A DNA stretch of 64,000 nt from Terrimonas_B sp041743125 (GTDB lineage Bacteria; Bacteroidota; Bacteroidia; Chitinophagales; Chitinophagaceae), in NCBI GenBank assembly GCA_041743125.1, contig JBGTNK010000297.1, forward strand, positions 1 to 64,000, given 5' to 3'. The position numbers were made by a program, and so were the translations under genes. Of the stretch, positions 18,650 through 26,729 are shown piece after piece (position 1 is the stretch's first letter; every line of letters starts with the position of its first letter). Under the pieces are notes generated by a model that saw nothing but the letters and a program-made list of their open reading frames with translations, made no database searches and was not told the origin of the DNA.

Positions 18650-19891
18650 ATGCAGTCCGGATCTGCTCCATCCAATTCGATCTTCAGTATTGCTGTAATC
18701 GTTGCGGCGCTTGGCTACTTTGTAGATATTTATGATCTTTTGTTATTTGGTATTATCCGTGTGCCAAGCCTCCGCTCATTAGGTCTTTCTGAATCAGAAG
18801 TACTGACTGATGGTGAAACAATTTTACAATGGCAGATGTGGGGTCTTTTGATCGGCGGAATTATTTGGGGAGTGATGGGTGATAAGAAAGGAAGGCTAAG
18901 TGTTTTATTTGGTTCAATTGTTTTGTATTCCATAGCCAATATAGCTAATGGATTTGTGGAGACAGTTGAACAATATAAATGGATACGTTTTATAGCCGGC
19001 CTGGGCCTGGCCGGGGAGTTGGGAGCAGGTATTACATTGGTTTCAGAGTTGACTGCAAAAGAGAAAAGAGGAATTGCAACCTCTATGGTTGCAGGTATTG
19101 GATTAACCGGTGCTGTAGTGGCCTTTATTATGAAGGAAAATTTTAGCTGGCGAACCTGTTACTTCATCGGCGGGGGACTGGGTTTGTTATTGTTGATATT
19201 AAGAGTATCAGTATTTGAATCAGGAATGTTTCACCAGGTTAAACAAATGGACGTTCAAAGAGGAAATCTTTTTATGCTCATCAATAAGGCCGAGAGATTA
19301 AAGCGTTACATTTTAAGTATTCTCATTGGTTTGCCTACCTGGTTTGTTATTGGCGTTCTTGTTACCTTTTCAAGTGAATTTGGTCGCCAGTTTGGGATTA
19401 CAGAAGTTGTCGATCCAGGAAAAGCAATTATGTATGCTTATGCTGCTATTTCAATAGGTGATATTTTAATAGGGTTTGTGAGTCAGTGGTTAAAAAGCAG
19501 GAAAAAAGCTTTATATCTTTTTTATGCTATTACGGCCATTTTTATGATATTATTTTTTACAATCCAATGGAATGGCTCCGCTGCTCAAATGTACTGGTTG
19601 TGTGCCGGGCTTGGTTTCGGAACTGGATTCTGGGCCATTTTTGTCACGATGGGGGCAGAACAATTCGGCACAAACATTCGTGCAACGGCTGCTACCACTA
19701 TTCCAAATATGGTACGCGGTATGCTGGCCATATTTATTCTTCCGGTTTTTAAAGCGTTTAGAAATATTGAGGGAGTGGGCTATGTTAATGGGGGTATCTA
19801 TACTGGTCTATTGGTAATGGTAATAGCCGTAACAGCCGCTATTTTATCCAAGGAAACATTTAATAAAGATTTGAATTTTATTGAGAAATAG
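18650..19891 (+). CDS. MFS transporter
   Basis: This 413-residue major facilitator with about 12 helices carries GYFVDIYDLLLFGIIRVPSL in helix 1, the loop 2-3 motif GVMGDKKGRLSVLFGS (the classic GxxxDRxGRR pattern) and the helix 4-5 region FIAGLGLAGELGAGITLVSE. This resembles the sugar-phosphate or metabolite:H+ symporter branches. The substrate is unknown. It is the last gene of the rightward cluster (5 nt after dedA) and is convergent with the GT9 gene, with only 11 nt between them. Confidence 0.9.
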   Translation: MQSGSAPSNSIFSIAVIVAALGYFVDIYDLLLFGIIRVPSLRSLGLSESEVLTDGETILQWQMWGLLIGGIIWGVMGDKKGRLSVLFGSIVLYSIANIANGFVETVEQYKWIRFIAGLGLAGELGAGITLVSELTAKEKRGIATSMVAGIGLTGAVVAFIMKENFSWRTCYFIGGGLGLLLLILRVSVFESGMFHQVKQMDVQRGNLFMLINKAERLKRYILSILIGLPTWFVIGVLVTFSSEFGRQFGITEVVDPGKAIMYAYAAISIGDILIGFVSQWLKSRKKALYLFYAITAIFMILFFTIQWNGSAAQMYWLCAGLGFGTGFWAIFVTMGAEQFGTNIRATAATTIPNMVRGMLAIFILPVFKAFRNIEGVGYVNGGIYTGLLVMVIAVTAAILSKETFNKDLNFIEK

Positions 19892-19902
19892 CTTTACAAG
19901 TA

Positions 19903-20940
19903 TCATTTCTCCCTGATAGTCCCTAAAATTTTTTCCACTATTTTTTCTTCAGGTAAAAGTTGCATACAAGCATGATCACCGCGATAACAAGGTTTATTAC
20001 CAAAAACAGAACAGGGCCTGCAGTAAAGATCTGTTTGTATGGAATTCTCAGGCAATTGTCCCCATCCATAAAAACCAGCAAAGGGGTGGGTGGCACCCCA
20101 AATTGAAATTACAGGCACAGCATATAAAGAAGCCAAATGCATATTTGCAGAATCCATACTGATCATTAAATCAAAATTGCTGATGATGGCCAGCTCTTCC
20201 CTGAGCGAAAATTGTCCCGCCAGGTTGATGATGAAAGGATATTCTTTTTCCCATGCTTTTAAAATGCTTATCTCCTCATATCCTCCGCCTAATAAAAAAA
20301 GGCTGGCTCCACTTGTTTCCAATAATTGTTTAATGATATCTTTCATTTTTGAAAGCGGGTACATTTTTTCCGGGTGCCTGGCAAAAGGCGCAATACAAAT
20401 ATTTTTTTTACCCGGGGAGAAATAAGGAATAGCAGCTTCAGGTAGTTGAATTTTTGGAAGGGGAGTAATAGATGGATTTAATGTCAGACCAAAGCCCAAT
20501 AAATTAAATACATCAGCATATCGCTGAAAAGAGGTTTTTAGCTGATACAATTTCTTGTTTCGCCTGGAAGTGAGACTTTTCTTTTCTCTTCTTCCTTTGT
20601 CAATAGTAGCGGAATGGGTACCGGATATTTTAAATAGGAAACTAATTACTTTAGAACGTAATACATTATGCAGATCTGCAATAGCGTCAAACTTGTATTG
20701 TTTTTTTAATTTCAGGAATAATTTGAATAGTCCAAATACTCCCTGGTGCCTTCCTTTCACCTCAACTGGATAAACTTTAATTCTTTCTAAAGATTCAAAA
20801 AGGGGTGCAAATTTCTCTTGTGTAAGGACAGTTATTTGAATTTGGGGATTTTGTTGTAATAATTGAAGTAGTACAGGTATTGTCAGGGCAACATCACCCA
20901 ATGCAGAAAGCCGGATTACTAAAATGTGTTCAGACTTCAT
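19903..20940 (-). CDS. glycosyltransferase family 9 (heptosyltransferase-like)
   Basis: This 345-residue GT-B fold enzyme starts with the family signature ILVIRLSALGDVALTIPVLLQL. The C-terminal nucleotide-sugar domain has CIAPFARHPEKMYPLSKMKDII, then the LLGGGYEE segment, and ISMDSANMHLASLYAVPVISIWGATHPFAGFYGWG. Members transfer heptose or related sugars onto lipid A-core or similar glycolipids at the inner membrane. Its ATG overlaps the stop of the DUF4254 gene (ATGA), so the two are translationally coupled. This pairing suggests a joint role in lipopolysaccharide or surface glycan assembly (inference). Confidence 0.92.
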   Translation of the reverse strand: MKSEHILVIRLSALGDVALTIPVLLQLLQQNPQIQITVLTQEKFAPLFESLERIKVYPVEVKGRHQGVFGLFKLFLKLKKQYKFDAIADLHNVLRSKVISFLFKISGTHSATIDKGRREKKSLTSRRNKKLYQLKTSFQRYADVFNLLGFGLTLNPSITPLPKIQLPEAAIPYFSPGKKNICIAPFARHPEKMYPLSKMKDIIKQLLETSGASLFLLGGGYEEISILKAWEKEYPFIINLAGQFSLREELAIISNFDLMISMDSANMHLASLYAVPVISIWGATHPFAGFYGWGQLPENSIQTDLYCRPCSVFGNKPCYRGDHACMQLLPEEKIVEKILGTIREK

Positions 20941-21692
20941 TTCCCAGGTATAGTTAGTTGCTGGTATAGAACAGGATTTAGTGAAGGGTCATTATACATT
21001 TTCATTTGTTTATAAACTTTCATGTATTTTTTTCCTTCTTCAATATCCTGGAGCAGGGTGTCTATAGCTTGAGAAAGATCGTTGCGCTGATCCAAAAGAA
21101 CGGATAATTTTTTGCGGCAGATTATTTTGTGATCTTCGCCGGCATCCGGGCGATTGGCTTCCACCTTCATATGAAAAATTTTTAAAGCCAGAATAGATAA
21201 CCTGTCAATAGCCCAGGCCGGGCTTTCCGTATTAATTTGTGCCTCTTTTTGCGGAATTATTTCAGCGTATTGCTTCAGGAAATAGCTATCAATGTATTCT
21301 ACAACGTCGGTTCTTTCCTGGTTAGAATGATCTATTCTTCTCTTTATTGCCAGGGCCTCAACCGGATCAATTTGAGGATTTCTAATATTATCTTCCAGGT
21401 GCCACTGAACGGTATCTATCCAATTTTTCAGGTAGAGTAAATGATTTAAGATTTCTGAGGGATATGGATTGCTAACTGGTGTATCAACATTATCATTCAC
21501 ATGATAATGGAGGATGCTTTCTTCGAAGACGTTAATGCACAACGAGCTGATCATATAATGGATTTGATAATTCCCAAGTAAGAGTCTAAAGTGTAAAGGT
21601 ACAACACCAATGTTTTCTATATTGATGTCATTGATTGAGTTATCTAAAAAGTGTAAGACAGGGTTTATCTTTCTTATATAAAAAGGTTTCAT
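20937..21692 (-). CDS. DUF4254 domain-containing protein
   Basis: This 251-residue protein (from ATG 21692, MKPFYIRKINPVLHFLDNS) is a predicted all-helical DUF4254 protein, with conserved-looking segments LLYLKNWIDTVQWHLEDNIRNP, DPVEALAIKRRIDHSNQERTD and AWAIDRLSILALKIFHMKVEA. The open frame reaches 21746, but that extension is occupied by a perfect terminator hairpin, so the internal ATG is chosen. Function is unknown; in Bacteroidota the family is often found beside glycosyltransferases. It overlaps the GT9 gene by 4 nt. Confidence 0.88.
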   Translation of the reverse strand: MKPFYIRKINPVLHFLDNSINDINIENIGVVPLHFRLLLGNYQIHYMISSLCINVFEESILHYHVNDNVDTPVSNPYPSEILNHLLYLKNWIDTVQWHLEDNIRNPQIDPVEALAIKRRIDHSNQERTDVVEYIDSYFLKQYAEIIPQKEAQINTESPAWAIDRLSILALKIFHMKVEANRPDAGEDHKIICRKKLSVLLDQRNDLSQAIDTLLQDIEEGKKYMKVYKQMKMYNDPSLNPVLYQQLTIPGK

Positions 21693-21708
21693 TTTTGAAC
21701 CGGCAGGT

Positions 21709-21746
21709 AAAAAAAATTGCCTGGAAGTTTTTAAACAACCAGGCAA
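21709..21746 (-). terminator. terminator between the sigma/FecR-like fusion and DUF4254
   Basis: On the minus strand TTGCCTGG - 14 nt - CCAGGCAA is an uninterrupted 8-bp stem followed by eight T's. It starts 32 nt after the fusion gene's stop and ends 16 nt before the DUF4254 ATG. Confidence 0.85.
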
Positions 21747-21777
21747 ATATATTTAGACCATTTAGTTTGGGAACACG

Positions 21778-22416
21778 TCAGATCATTGCAGCAATTTTTT
21801 GCCACCAGGGTTTTTCTTTTTTTGGGAAAAATAACAAGTATTCCGTTGCAGTTTGTATTTCAACCAGGATTTCCTTTTCAAGTTGCTTTTTAACCTGGGG
21901 TGTCAAATATGTATTAGGTTTTGTTTCAGAAAGCCAGGCGTTCGTCTTCCAGTTGTCCGGCGGAACTTCTTCCCCATTCACATATCTTACAAGTTTTCGG
22001 TGCTCCTGCATATTTAAACCATACGTCGAAAAAGGATCCTTCTTACCTGCTATTTGTATAGTTTTCGAAGAAAGGGCCGGCGAGGCCTGCTCAGTTAGAA
22101 TTAACTTTTCAGTATTAAGCTCTAAATTATTCTCTGAAGTTATTTTTTTGCTCAGGCATTTTATGATGCCTTTTTTACCTTCTTCATATAAATACTCTGA
22201 AAGTGGAACAGAAGCAGCCAGATGGAGCCTTTTATTCCATACATCAATAAAAATGTCACGCACAAGATGCCTGGCGTCTTCAGCGAAATGAAGTTTGCGA
22301 AGCCCGAAGACATATAAACTATGCCAGTAGGTATAGTATAATTCCTCGAACGCTTTGGTGTCGTTAATAATAAGTCGATCCGTAATAGATTGAACAACAG
22401 TAAAATTCCTGCTCAT
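21778..22416 (-). CDS. fusion of a sigma region 2 domain and a truncated FecR-like segment
   Basis: This 212-residue protein joins two regulatory pieces. Residues about 12-90 match ECF sigma region 2 of the Bacteroidota type (NDTKAFEELYYTYWHSLYVF, AEDARHLVRDIFIDVW, then SEYLYEEGKKGIIKCL). No region 4 helix-turn-helix follows. After a linker (about 91-134), residues 135-212 resemble the cytoplasmic N-terminal part of FecR anti-sigma proteins (HRKLVRYVNGEEVPPDNWK, NAWLSE) and end KKEKPWWQKIAAMI. In FecR proteins such a stretch leads into the membrane helix; here the protein stops. It is paralogous to the two genes just upstream. What it does is unknown: a soluble sigma/anti-sigma-like regulator or a decaying duplicate. 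Confidence 0.7.
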   Translation of the reverse strand: MSRNFTVVQSITDRLIINDTKAFEELYYTYWHSLYVFGLRKLHFAEDARHLVRDIFIDVWNKRLHLAASVPLSEYLYEEGKKGIIKCLSKKITSENNLELNTEKLILTEQASPALSSKTIQIAGKKDPFSTYGLNMQEHRKLVRYVNGEEVPPDNWKTNAWLSETKPNTYLTPQVKKQLEKEILVEIQTATEYLLFFPKKEKPWWQKIAAMI

Positions 22417-22450
22417 TGGGGTACAATTTTAGGCTTATAAAATTTGGGTA

Positions 22451-22553
22451 TGGAATTGTATCTCGCAGGAATTGAAAAAAAATGGTAGAAATTCTAATGG
22501 AATTGTGGATTGGGGTGGATTTGTATCGCAGGTATTGAAAGAAAAAGAATAGA
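22451..22553 (+). repeat. tandem imperfect repeats upstream of the fusion gene
   Basis: Two copies of about 38-40 nt (22451-22490 and 22516-22553) share the pattern GGAwTTGTAT(CT)CGCAGGwATTGAAA followed by an A-rich tail and a common GAA ending. They lie in the leader of the minus-strand fusion gene. Confidence 0.6.
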
Positions 22554-22678
22554 ACGCTAATGTACTCAACTTTTTAATACAAACAAAGGTTAGCGAAAAA
22601 TCTTTTTGTAAAAAGCCATATTCATAACTATAAAAATTTGAATTGTGATAAAATAAATGACATATCAGGTGAAATAGA

Positions 22679-22921
22679 TTAAAACATGGCAGTTATTTTT
22701 TGCCACCAGGCTTTTTTCTTCCTGGGGAAAAATAAAGGATAGGCAGTAAATGATTGTATTTCCTGTAAGATCTCAAGTTCCAGTAAGGACCGTTCCTCCG
22801 GACTTAATGGTGCCTCTTTTGATGTACAGGATAGCCAGTTTTGGATTTGTCTTGTTTCCGCCGGCATGGATTCCCCATTAACATATCTCTCCAGTTTGCG
22901 ATGTAAAATTTCAGATTTCAT
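22679..22921 (-). CDS. stand-alone truncated FecR-like protein
   Basis: This 80-residue protein is equivalent to the C-terminal part of the fusion protein. Both contain RKL-RYVNGE, a WL pair, PEERSLLELEILQEIQ-type helix, and the end LFFPRKKKAWWQKITAMF (fusion: LFFPKKEKPWWQKIAAMI). It resembles the cytoplasmic N terminus of FecR anti-sigma factors but has no transmembrane helix and no periplasmic FecR domain. It starts 6 nt after the sigma-like gene, so coexpression and interaction with it are likely (inference). Confidence 0.65.
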   Translation of the reverse strand: MKSEILHRKLERYVNGESMPAETRQIQNWLSCTSKEAPLSPEERSLLELEILQEIQSFTAYPLFFPRKKKAWWQKITAMF

Positions 22922-22927
22922 CTCTAT

Positions 22928-23455
22928 TTAATTTTTAGAATAAGATAAAAGGTTGGTGAATGAAAATTTATCAATTAATGATTGAAAAATCCATCTTAAA
23001 GTTTCAAAATTATTATGATGCACTGTTCCTGCCTGACCAGATTGCTGCCTGATCAATTCAGATGGTTTGTTTATGATCGTAAAAGATTTTGATACCGGCC
23101 TTCTGGCGGCTTGTAATGAGAGAACACTAAATTCAATAGTTAATCTTTCTTCAATAGATTTACGAGATTCAAGTACTGCCAGTTTCTCAAATATGCATTT
23201 GATCACTTTTTTTCTTACTTCCTGGTATAAATGTTTTGAAAGACAGAAAGAGACAGGTAATGCATGTCTTTTTTCCCATATATCAGTGAAAATTGAACGG
23301 ACAATTATTTTTGCGTCTTCAGAAGACTCAATTTTTTTCAAACAATATAAGTATAAGCTTTTCCAGTATAGGTGATAAATCTGTTCAAAAGCTTCTGTGT
23401 CGTTATGGCTGATGCGATCAATTAATAATTGATCAGGGGATAAGAACCGGCTCAT
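22928..23455 (-). CDS. ECF sigma-like protein with region 2 only
   Basis: This 175-residue protein has a region 2-like N-terminal half (HNDTEAFEQIYHLYWKSLYLY, SEDAKIIVRSIFTDIWEKR, SKHLYQEVRKKVIKCI) closely matching the fusion protein. Residues about 108-175 show no region 4 helix-turn-helix; they read ARRPVSKSFTIINKPSELIR and end FSFTNLLSYSKN, unlike anything I recognise. The conserved acidic and aromatic residues of the -10 recognition helix are only partly kept, so promoter recognition as a normal sigma factor is doubtful. The start MSR and the bases just before it match the paralogous locus. Confidence 0.65.
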   Translation of the reverse strand: MSRFLSPDQLLIDRISHNDTEAFEQIYHLYWKSLYLYCLKKIESSEDAKIIVRSIFTDIWEKRHALPVSFCLSKHLYQEVRKKVIKCIFEKLAVLESRKSIEERLTIEFSVLSLQAARRPVSKSFTIINKPSELIRQQSGQAGTVHHNNFETLRWIFQSLIDKFSFTNLLSYSKN

Positions 23456-23773
23456 TAGGGTACGTTTTAATAGTTAAACAATCCAGGATATAGGAATCGT
23501 TTTTCTGAGGAGATGGAAATTAAAGAATCGGTTTTTTGGAGGAATGGAAATTAAGATAGAGTGCTTTCTCAAAGGATCAATCCTGGTTGATTCAGGATTG
23601 GTGGAATTGAATGCTAAACTACTCATCTTAATCCTACACTGCAAGATTTTTGGAAGGATTAATTATTAACATGGGAACTTTACGATACTCTGGATAAGGA
23701 ACTATATATTATGGAAATAGATGTAAAAAACGTGTGAATAACATTATTGAAGTATAAAAACATATTTCAAAAA
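23456..23773. other. leader and intergenic region upstream of the sigma-like operon
   Basis: There is no coding sequence. It holds two tandem 30-nt repeats (23494-23554), a 7-bp inverted repeat AATCCTG/CAGGATT at 23579-23599, and AT-rich sequence without an obvious TAnnTTTG promoter for the minus strand. Confidence 0.55.
23494..23554 (+). repeat. tandem 30-nt repeats upstream of the sigma-like gene
   Basis: Copies at 23494-23523 and 23525-23554 both start GAATCG, contain a T run and a GAGGA-type purine box, and end ATGGAAATTAA, with a few mismatches. The unit resembles the repeats before the fusion gene. Confidence 0.65.
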
Positions 23774-25681
23774 TTATTGAACAAACTCGCTCAACTCTAA
23801 CCATCTCATTTCCTTTTGATCTAATTCCTTTGTAATCTCACCAATGCGAATAGAGAGCTTTTGCAATTCTTTAAAAGGAGTTCTATTATTATTTAGCTGA
23901 CGGCTGATCAATTCTTTTTCACTGGTTAAGGCAGCTATTTCTATTTCCAGCATGTCAAATTCCCTTTTGTCATTAAAAGAGGGTTTCTTTTTTTCAGCAA
24001 CTGCTGACATTTGTTCATTACTTTTCGGCTGGCGGGCATTCATATTAAATCGATCCAGGGGAGCACTATCGTTTTCTTTAAGCCATTCGCGGTACTGGGA
24101 ATAATTACCAGGAAAATTATTAATAATTCCTGCGCCTTCAAATACAAAAAGATGATCTACCAATCGATCCATAAAATATCGGTCATGGCTAACGATCATC
24201 AGGCACCCGGGGAATTCTATTAAGAAATTTTCAAGAACACCCAGGGTTGGAAGATCCAGGTCATTGGTGGGTTCATCCAATACCAGGAAATTCGGATTTT
24301 TAAAAAGGATTGAAAGTAAATGCAGTCTCCTTTTTTCTCCTCCACTCAATTTGCTGATATAGGTATATTGTTTATCGGGATCAAAAAGAAAAAGTTGAAG
24401 AAACTGAGCCGCACTTAATGACCCTCCGGATGCTAATGGGAAATGCTCCGCAATATTTTTTACAAATTCTATCACCCGCATATCTTCTTTTATAATTAAG
24501 CCTTGCTGCGAATAGTTGCCAAAGATCACTGTCTCACCTGTATTTATCTTTCCGCTATCTGGCTGCTCTATACCTTGCAGTATATTAATAAAGGTGGATT
24601 TGCCCGCACCGTTTTTCCCAACTACTCCTATACGGTCACCTTTTTTGAACGTATAATCAAATCCTTTTAATATAATAGTATCGCCATAGCTCTTATATAC
24701 TTTTTTAAGTTCAATGATCTTTCCCCCCAGTCTGTTCATTTTCATTTGCATCTCTACCTGTTGATCTTCAATTTTCTTTTTTGCTTTCTTTTCTACTTCA
24801 TAAAAATTATCCTGCCTGCTTTTACTTTTTGTAGTCCGGGCCTTTGGTTGCTTGCGCATCCACTCCAATTCTTTCCTATATGTATTTTTAGCCTTATCAA
24901 TACTGGCTGATTCGCTTTCAAAACGGGCCGTTTTCTTTTCCAGGTAATTTTGATAATCGCCTTTATAAATATGGAGACTACTATCACCTCCTGCCGAACC
25001 GGGGGACATCTCCCATATTTCTTCACAAACAGCATCTAAAAAATAACGGTCATGGGTCACCAACAAAAGCGTTACATTTTCTTTATTCAAATAATTTTCC
25101 AGCCATTCCACCATTTCAACATCCAGGTGGTTGGTAGGCTCATCCATGATCAACAAAACATGTTTATGTTCAAAACCAATATCGATCAATGTTTTTGCAA
25201 GAGCCACTCTTTTTCTCTGGCCGCCGCTTAAGGAGTTGACCGGCTGATGCAGCTCGTGAATATTTAGTTTACCCAAAACCTGTTTAACTTTTGTATCAAA
25301 ATCCCATGCGCCCAGGTCGTCCATTTTAATTATGGCGGCGTTTAATGTATCCGGATCGGTATTGTCATTAATGGCTTCAAATTCCTTTATAGCATTTATT
25401 ACCGGGTGGTCATGAAAAAAAATATTATCTAATATGGATTTTGTTTCATCAAAAATGGGTTCCTGCTCAAATAAGGCCACATCTACATCCTTATTGACCC
25501 ACACAGTACCGCTATCCGGAACCTCCTTTCCTGATAAAATTCTTAATAAAGTGGATTTACCCGACCCATTGCGGGCCACGAGGGATATCTTATCACCTTC
25601 TTCTATATTAAATGAAATATTTTCAAATAGGGGCTGTATACCATAACTTTTTGTCAGATTCTCTACAGAAACATAATGCAT
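23774..25681 (-). CDS. ABC-F family ATPase, Uup-like
   Basis: This 635-residue soluble protein has two ABC ATPase domains and no membrane segment. Domain 1 has Walker A GSGKSTLL (about 40), signature LSGGQRKRVALAKTL and Walker B LLIMDEPTNHLD. Domain 2 has GKNGAGKSTFINIL (about 350), LSGGEKRRLHLLSIL and FLVLDEPTNDLD. The interdomain linker is the ABC-F type (YRKELEWMRKQPKARTTKSKSRQ). A C-terminal coiled coil (about 565-635, FDMLEIEIAALTSEKELISRQL) is typical of Uup. ABC-F proteins act on ribosomes or on DNA intermediates rather than in transport. It appears monocistronic with a promoter element just before its ATG. Confidence 0.93.
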   Translation of the reverse strand: MHYVSVENLTKSYGIQPLFENISFNIEEGDKISLVARNGSGKSTLLRILSGKEVPDSGTVWVNKDVDVALFEQEPIFDETKSILDNIFFHDHPVINAIKEFEAINDNTDPDTLNAAIIKMDDLGAWDFDTKVKQVLGKLNIHELHQPVNSLSGGQRKRVALAKTLIDIGFEHKHVLLIMDEPTNHLDVEMVEWLENYLNKENVTLLLVTHDRYFLDAVCEEIWEMSPGSAGGDSSLHIYKGDYQNYLEKKTARFESESASIDKAKNTYRKELEWMRKQPKARTTKSKSRQDNFYEVEKKAKKKIEDQQVEMQMKMNRLGGKIIELKKVYKSYGDTIILKGFDYTFKKGDRIGVVGKNGAGKSTFINILQGIEQPDSGKINTGETVIFGNYSQQGLIIKEDMRVIEFVKNIAEHFPLASGGSLSAAQFLQLFLFDPDKQYTYISKLSGGEKRRLHLLSILFKNPNFLVLDEPTNDLDLPTLGVLENFLIEFPGCLMIVSHDRYFMDRLVDHLFVFEGAGIINNFPGNYSQYREWLKENDSAPLDRFNMNARQPKSNEQMSAVAEKKKPSFNDKREFDMLEIEIAALTSEKELISRQLNNNRTPFKELQKLSIRIGEITKELDQKEMRWLELSEFVQ

Positions 25682-25685
25682 TTTG

Positions 25686-25693
25686 CAAAGATA
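25686..25693 (-). promoter_or_regulatory. TAnnTTTG element before the ABC-F gene
   Basis: The minus-strand TATCTTTG ends 4 nt before the ATG at 25681, implying a very short or absent leader. Confidence 0.5.
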
Positions 25694-25867
25694 AATATGA
25701 GGGTGAGAACTTTCGTTTTTAATAATGGCTTAAAAAGGTAAAATGGAAAGGAAACATTTTGTAGAGGATTTGCAGGCCATACCGAAAAAGTAATTTATCA
25801 AAGGCTAAACCCCTTGTCTTGCTAGTATTACTATTTTGCAGACCTATTGTAAAGAGGCTAATATGGG

Positions 25868-26521
25868 CTATGGCTGGTTGCCCAAAACGAATATTACCAG
25901 GCAGATCATAATTGCGATTAATAATAAAAACCAGGGCTTTCTTTTTTCCCAATTTTGCTTTTGCTTTTGCCGAATAACAGACCTGTTTATTTTTTTTGTG
26001 AAAAACTCACCAGCGGCATTTAATTTTTTTAATTGGATTGAAATAAGTAACAATAATTCATAGGGGAGTGCCTGGCTTGTTTTTAGGGCAATCGATATTA
26101 TTTCATTACTAATTTCAATATCATTAAAAGAGTTCAGCGTACTTATATTTGCATCGGACAGTATCAAATTAATTTGATTATAAATTTTCTGGTGATTCAT
26201 CCTGTGTATATCCATTCCTGAAACATACTTTTCAAGATCAAGTATTTGCCTTAGAATTGAATCGGGAGTTGGCGATTCCTTCATCATCTTTTTTCCGGTG
26301 CTTTGTGCATACCATCTTTGCTGAAGGTAATTATGCTTTTTAACCGGATTGGTCAGGGTTTCATAGGCTTCTTTAATATCGGCGAATTTTGACTGGCTAA
26401 AGGCTTCGTTTTTTTTATCGGGATGATACTGATGTGCAAGCCGGCGAAAAGCTTTTTTTATTTAATTTGAAGAAGCGGAAGGTGGTAACTCTAATATGGA
26501 GTAATAATCTTTTAGGTTCAC
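25868..26521 (-). pseudogene. J-domain (DnaJ-like) membrane protein interrupted by a stop codon
   Basis: From a GTG at 26521 the frame reads VNLKDYYSILELPPSASSN, then TAA at 26462-26464, then IKKAFRRLAHQYHPDKKNEA and FADIKEAYETLTNPVKK. This is a J-domain with the HPD motif intact and the stop exactly where E normally occurs (SSNEIKKAFR; GAA to TAA). The remainder, openable from ATG 26287, is a 139-residue unknown region with a C-terminal membrane helix (PWFLLLIAIMICLVIFVLG). Without readthrough the HPD loop is not made with helix I. A sequencing error or recent nonsense mutation is possible, because the rest of the frame is intact. Confidence 0.75.
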
Positions 26522-26729
26522 AAGGCTGCAAAGATAAAAGAAGAAGGAAAAGAGTATAAAAAGCGGTAGGAATTATTATGGCGATCTTCTTCAACTGTGT
26601 TTCGGGAGGAGAAAATACAAGGCAGAATAAGCAGAATGAAAGAATCCTGATCAATATTCAAATTGGTACGTGGTAAAAGGGTTTTTAAAATGGGCAATGT
26701 ATTTGTAGTTTATGTTTAAATCATCAGGT

